A DNA stretch of 9,493 nt from Pseudobdellovibrionaceae bacterium (lineage in GTDB: Bacteria > Bdellovibrionota > Bdellovibrionia > Bdellovibrionales > Bdellovibrionaceae): positions 1 to 9,493 of the forward strand of contig CANCBY010000089.1 of assembly GCA_947374445.1 (NCBI GenBank), written 5' to 3'. Positions within the stretch are counted from its first letter, which is position 1. Each line of letters starts with the position of its first letter. A model generated the notes under the pieces. That model ran no database searches, was not told the DNA's origin, and saw only the letters and a list, made by a program, of their open reading frames with translations. Position numbers and translations under genes: made by a program. Below are positions 6,315 through 9,493 of the stretch, piece after piece.

Positions 6315-6797
6315 ATGTCAAACGAGATCGCAAAACCAGGCCAATATCTAACTTTTCAACTGAATCAAGAACAGTACGGGCTTCCGATCTCGGCCGTGCG
6401 TGAAATCAATCGTCTTGCAGAAATCACACCGGTTCCCAAAACTCCTGCGTTTATGAAGGGGGTTATGAACCTTCGTGGCAAGATTATTCCTGTCATTGAT
6501 CTTCGCCTAAAGTTTTGTCTGACAGCAAACACTCACACTCGCGACACCTGTATCATCGTCATTGAAAGCAATATTGGCCAAGTGGGCATGATTGTCGACT
6601 CAGTCAGAGAAGTTGCTGATTTAAAAGAGAGTCAAATCGAACCAGCACCAGCTCTCGGAACGTCTGAATCAGCAAAGTTCATCAGAGGAATGGGCAAGAT
6701 CGACCAAACTGTAATTATTTTAGTGGATGTTGTTTCTGCACTCTCAAAAGAAAATTTAGCAGAAATTCCGCTCAGTGAGGTTTTACATGCAGCCTGA
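6315..6797 (+). CDS. cheW: Chemotaxis coupling protein CheW
   Basis: Cytoplasmic adaptor of 160 residues that links chemoreceptors to the CheA kinase, forming the array with both. The whole protein is one CheW-like SH3-type domain. YLTFQLNQEQYGLPISAVREI (11-31 region) is the first strand pair, MNLRGKIIPVIDLR (51-64) the core signature, GMIVDSVREV (91-100) the second subdomain, and FIRGMGKID (122-130) with ILVDV (135-139) the closing strands. Length is standard. AGAGG (6304-6308) precedes the ATG at 6315. It heads the operon and overlaps the next gene by 11 bp. No receptor gene is in the window, so which stimulus it serves is unknown. Confidence 0.97.
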   Translation: MSNEIAKPGQYLTFQLNQEQYGLPISAVREINRLAEITPVPKTPAFMKGVMNLRGKIIPVIDLRLKFCLTANTHTRDTCIIVIESNIGQVGMIVDSVREVADLKESQIEPAPALGTSESAKFIRGMGKIDQTVIILVDVVSALSKENLAEIPLSEVLHAA

Positions 6798-7311
6798 TAA
6801 AGTTTTGCCAATATTAATTGTGGTCGAAGACGATCCAGAGGTTCGCGAAACAATCACCGGCTCTCTAATGGATGTCACCGCCACAATTGTCACAGCCGAA
6901 AATGGCAAACAAGGCTTAGAGAAAATTTTAAGTCTCAATCCTCAGGCTGTAATTACAGACATAAGCATGCCCATGATGACAGGTCTTGAAATGATCCGAG
7001 AAGTTCGCAAAGCCGGAAAAGAAACACCTATTATTGTTCTCTCTGGATTTGGCGATCGAAACAACACCACTGAAGCCCTACGCCTCGGCGCAATGGACTT
7101 CTTACACAAACCCTTCGATATCGATGAGCTCAATAAAGTAGTGAATTTAGCGATAGCTCTAGGAATTCAAATGAATGAGTTTCAAGCAGCATGGGAAAAG
7201 TACACTGCCAACAACCCCGAACTCGATGGAATCAACAAAGATCTTTTAGAAAAAAAGCGAGAGATTTTTAAAATGCGCCTGCTCTCACATCCACCGCGTC
7301 GCAACAGTTAG
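6787..7311 (+). CDS. CheY-like receiver protein with C-terminal extension
   Basis: Probable output of the operon's CheA. The 174-residue product has a receiver domain at about 8-125 with Glu14/Asp15/Asp16, the phosphoacceptor Asp58 in AVITDISMP, Ser86 in IIVLSGF, and Lys108 in DFLHKPF. The position of the CheY switch residue Tyr106 holds Phe105. After the receiver comes an alpha-helical tail of about 50 residues (from GIQMNEFQAAWEKY to the end), with a strongly basic charged stretch (DLLEKKREIFKMR) and no recognisable DNA-binding domain. It is longer than ordinary CheY (about 120-130). The ATG at 6787 is preferred to the GTG at 6775 because GTGAGG (6775-6780) sits at proper Shine-Dalgarno distance from the ATG. 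The gene overlaps cheW by 11 bp and precedes cheA by 39 bp. Whether it contacts the flagellar motor, a gliding apparatus or another target is unknown. Confidence 0.92.
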   Translation: MQPDKVLPILIVVEDDPEVRETITGSLMDVTATIVTAENGKQGLEKILSLNPQAVITDISMPMMTGLEMIREVRKAGKETPIIVLSGFGDRNNTTEALRLGAMDFLHKPFDIDELNKVVNLAIALGIQMNEFQAAWEKYTANNPELDGINKDLLEKKREIFKMRLLSHPPRRNS

Positions 7312-7350
7312 AAGCTTTGCAGTTAAACATATAGAAACCGAGAGAAATTT

Positions 7351-9255
7351 ATGAGTGACCAAGATTTTTTTATAGAGCTCCAAGGCGAATTCCTCACTGA
7401 GGCGATATTTATGCTCGAGCAATACGAAGAAAGTATGCTCGGTCTTGAATCTGGTATTGAACCAGAAAAATATCTGACAAATATATTTCGCGTTGCTCAT
7501 TCGATCAAAGGTGGAGCTTCGGCTGTTGGCTTTCCTGATCTTGGTGCATTTGCCCACAAAGTTGAAGACCTCTTGGCCATTCTGCGTGTTTCACCACACT
7601 TTGTAAATTCAGATATCATTTCGGTTTTACTCGAATCTGGAGATGAATTCAAAAAACGTCTTTTAGCTTTGCAAGAAAAATCAGAAGTTGCTTGGGATCC
7701 GGCACAACTATTAGCCCGAGTCTTATCGCAAACAGAGAGACTCAATGGACTAACTTCATCTAATACTTCTAACATTCAGACAGCTGCGGAGGCATTGCCG
7801 CTAGATACACCAGCAGATCGTACGGCCTCTGTTCTACCACTAACAGTCGAAGACCTTGAAGCGAATGGCAAGCTTTTAGAAAAAACCGAGAATCCTAATA
7901 CACTAGAAAATGTACTACCACTCGCAGCAACTGCAACTGTATCAACTCATCCAGCACAAAAAACTACTGGTAGCGGCGGAAATCCTTCTCCTAAAGCAGT
8001 GAAGGCTTCTGCTATCACCTCAATTAAAGTTGACCTTGCTCGGTTAGATTCGGTTCTTGATGCTGTCGGAGAAATTGTTGTTTTGAAAAATCAATTGATT
8101 CACGACGATGCCGTTCAAAACGGTGAAAATGTTCGGCTAATTTCGGTGGTCGATCAGCTCGACAAATCCGTTCGAGAGCTCTATGAAAAAACTCTTGGAA
8201 TGCGAATGACTCCATTAAAATCACTCTTCCTAAAAATTCAACGCCTGGTTCGAGACGTTTCATTGCAACTAGATAAGCCTCTAAATCTAAATCTTATTGG
8301 CGAAGAAACTGAAGTTGAACGCACCGTTTTTGAAATCTTAGGCGACCCGATGGTTCATTTGATTCGAAACGCACTTGATCACGGCATTGAATCGCAAGCT
8401 GTGCGCAAAGAGCGTGGCAAAAATATGACGGCCTCATTGACTGTGATCGCCAAGCAAAGTGGCGGACAAGTCATCATTGAAATTATCGATGATGGCGGCG
8501 GTATTAACAGAGACAAGGTTTTAGCCAAAGCCATCGAAAAAAATATCCTACCCCCCGACACTAAAGCTAGCAGCATGACCAATGAACAAGTCTATCAACT
8601 GCTTTTTGCTCCAGGCTTTTCGACAGCTGAAAAGCTCACGGATCTTTCTGGCCGTGGCGTAGGACTTGACGTAGTTAAATCAAATCTCGAGCGAGTCCAT
8701 GGAAAAATCGAAATCGAAAGCACTCCGCTTAAAGGCAGCACATTCAGACTGCATATTCCTTTAAGCACTGCGATCACTGACGGAATCGTTGTAGGTATTC
8801 GTAGTCAAAAATTTATACTTCCAATTCACTCGATCAAAGAACTTGTCCGTGTTGTTCCTGAAAGCTTTACACAAGTCTCAATTGGACAAAGGGTGGCCCT
8901 CGTCCGTGATAATCTAATTCCAATAGCCGACTTAACAGATCTTTTTGGCAAACTTCCAATAGAAATAAAAGCAGAACTTGCTCCTGCTGACTCTTCTTCT
9001 GCCACAACTAAAAGCCGAGATGAGTCTATGCTTGTCATTATAGAGACTCCTCTCGGGCTGATCGGGATTCCGGTTGATCAAGTTTTGGGTCAAACGCAAG
9101 CTGTGGTTAAACCGTTGCAAATAGGCCAAGATGTAGCAGAGATTTCTGGAGCCGCTGTTCTTGGCGATGGAAATACAGTTCTAATCCTAGATCCAATTGC
9201 AATTGTTATGGCGTACAAACCACAACACCAAATCGAAAGTGCTACTGCTGCATGA
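7351..9255 (+). CDS. cheA: Chemotaxis histidine kinase CheA (no recognisable P2 domain)
   Basis: Cytoplasmic kinase of 634 residues that is controlled by receptors through CheW and phosphorylates receiver proteins. The HPt (P1) domain (about 1-130) carries His50 in RVAHSIKGGASAVGF. A low-complexity Ser/Thr/Pro/Ala linker (about 131-221) stands where P2, the CheY/CheB-binding domain, would be. The dimerisation domain (about 222-310) includes DLARLDSVLDAVGEIVVLK and LGMRMTPLK. The ATPase domain has the N box HLIRNALDHGIE (336-347), the G1 box DDGGGI (380-385) and the G2 box GRGVGLDVVK (434-443). The CheW-like regulatory domain fills about 471-625, with a short Ser/Thr insert at about 545-558. 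All catalytic motifs are present. The Shine-Dalgarno is modest (GAGAG at 7340-7344). The stop overlaps the ATG of cheR (ATGA). The start and assignment are firm. Confidence 0.97.
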   Translation: MSDQDFFIELQGEFLTEAIFMLEQYEESMLGLESGIEPEKYLTNIFRVAHSIKGGASAVGFPDLGAFAHKVEDLLAILRVSPHFVNSDIISVLLESGDEFKKRLLALQEKSEVAWDPAQLLARVLSQTERLNGLTSSNTSNIQTAAEALPLDTPADRTASVLPLTVEDLEANGKLLEKTENPNTLENVLPLAATATVSTHPAQKTTGSGGNPSPKAVKASAITSIKVDLARLDSVLDAVGEIVVLKNQLIHDDAVQNGENVRLISVVDQLDKSVRELYEKTLGMRMTPLKSLFLKIQRLVRDVSLQLDKPLNLNLIGEETEVERTVFEILGDPMVHLIRNALDHGIESQAVRKERGKNMTASLTVIAKQSGGQVIIEIIDDGGGINRDKVLAKAIEKNILPPDTKASSMTNEQVYQLLFAPGFSTAEKLTDLSGRGVGLDVVKSNLERVHGKIEIESTPLKGSTFRLHIPLSTAITDGIVVGIRSQKFILPIHSIKELVRVVPESFTQVSIGQRVALVRDNLIPIADLTDLFGKLPIEIKAELAPADSSSATTKSRDESMLVIIETPLGLIGIPVDQVLGQTQAVVKPLQIGQDVAEISGAAVLGDGNTVLILDPIAIVMAYKPQHQIESATAA

Positions 9256-9493
9256 AGTCTTCAACAGCCCGCAATCTTTTAGCCGAATTCCAAAGTCTCG
9301 AGTCTCTTGAGTTGGGGTCTGAAGAGTTTAAATTTTTCGCCGACAAAATGTATCAATTAGCCGGCGTTTCGTTGCCTGAAAATGATAAAAATTATGCCTT
9401 GATGAAAAACCGCCTGGCTAAACTACTACGGACATACGCTTTCTCTTCCTATTCTGATCTCATTCAAAAGCTTAAAACAGCAACTCCTGAACT
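9252..9493 (+). CDS. cheR: Chemoreceptor methyltransferase CheR, 5' part; continues past the right edge
   Basis: Would methylate glutamates of chemoreceptors using S-adenosylmethionine, setting adaptation. The first 80 residues match the CheR N-terminal helical domain: FKFFADKMYQLAGVSLPEN (26-44), then the basic LMKNRLAKLLR (50-60), equivalent to the receptor-recognition RLVRRLR region, and FSSYSDLIQKL (64-74). The methyltransferase domain lies outside the window. ATG 9252-9254 overlaps the cheA stop by 4 bp (ATGA), so it is translationally coupled. This partial gene is too short to judge the C-terminal part or any fusion. Confidence 0.88.
   Translation, partial: MKSSTARNLLAEFQSLESLELGSEEFKFFADKMYQLAGVSLPENDKNYALMKNRLAKLLRTYAFSSYSDLIQKLKTATPE

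Overview
The window looks like chromosomal DNA of a Gram-negative predatory or deltaproteobacterial-type organism, most likely a member of the Bdellovibrionota. The reasons are a moderate GC content, densely packed short operons, a secreted outer-membrane beta-barrel, a chemosensory operon, a response regulator fused to a PilZ-like domain, and a signal-peptide-bearing Ala/Pro/Lys-rich protein. This taxonomic placement is inference from gene content and style. No rRNA, tRNA, CRISPR array, insertion sequence or integrase is visible.

Left part (1-1512). The window opens inside selD (selenophosphate synthetase, minus strand, 5' end present). It is divergent, across only 42 bp, from a small secreted protein of unknown function (375-743). 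The 3' end of that gene overlaps by 26 bp the convergent 3' end of a response regulator (718-1455, minus) that carries a degenerate PilZ-like C-terminal domain.

Two-component and secreted-protein section (1513-4188). An OmpR/PhoB-type response regulator and its membrane histidine kinase overlap by 23 bp and form one transcription unit. After a gap of about 80 bp comes a short signal-peptide protein with an Ala/Pro-rich segment followed by a Lys/Asp/Glu/Ala tail. It has a near-perfect Shine-Dalgarno and ends at a strong hairpin terminator that can serve both strands.

Minus-strand membrane operon (4202-6036). A small outer-membrane beta-barrel protein is followed, with a 4-bp stop/start overlap and a TTG start, by a polytopic putative Na+/H+ antiporter with the inverted-repeat signature of the ion-transporter superfamily.

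Chemosensory operon (6315 to the right edge). After a 278-bp intergenic region holding several inverted repeats come cheW, a CheY-like receiver protein with a C-terminal extension, cheA without a recognisable P2 domain, and the start of cheR, with overlapping or closely spaced ends. A signal would pass from a receptor (not in the window) through CheW to CheA, and from CheA to the receiver, with CheR methylating the receptor. No clearly new biological system is visible. The least explained items are the Lys-rich secreted protein, the beta-barrel/antiporter pair, the small secreted protein next to selD, and the degenerate PilZ regulator.
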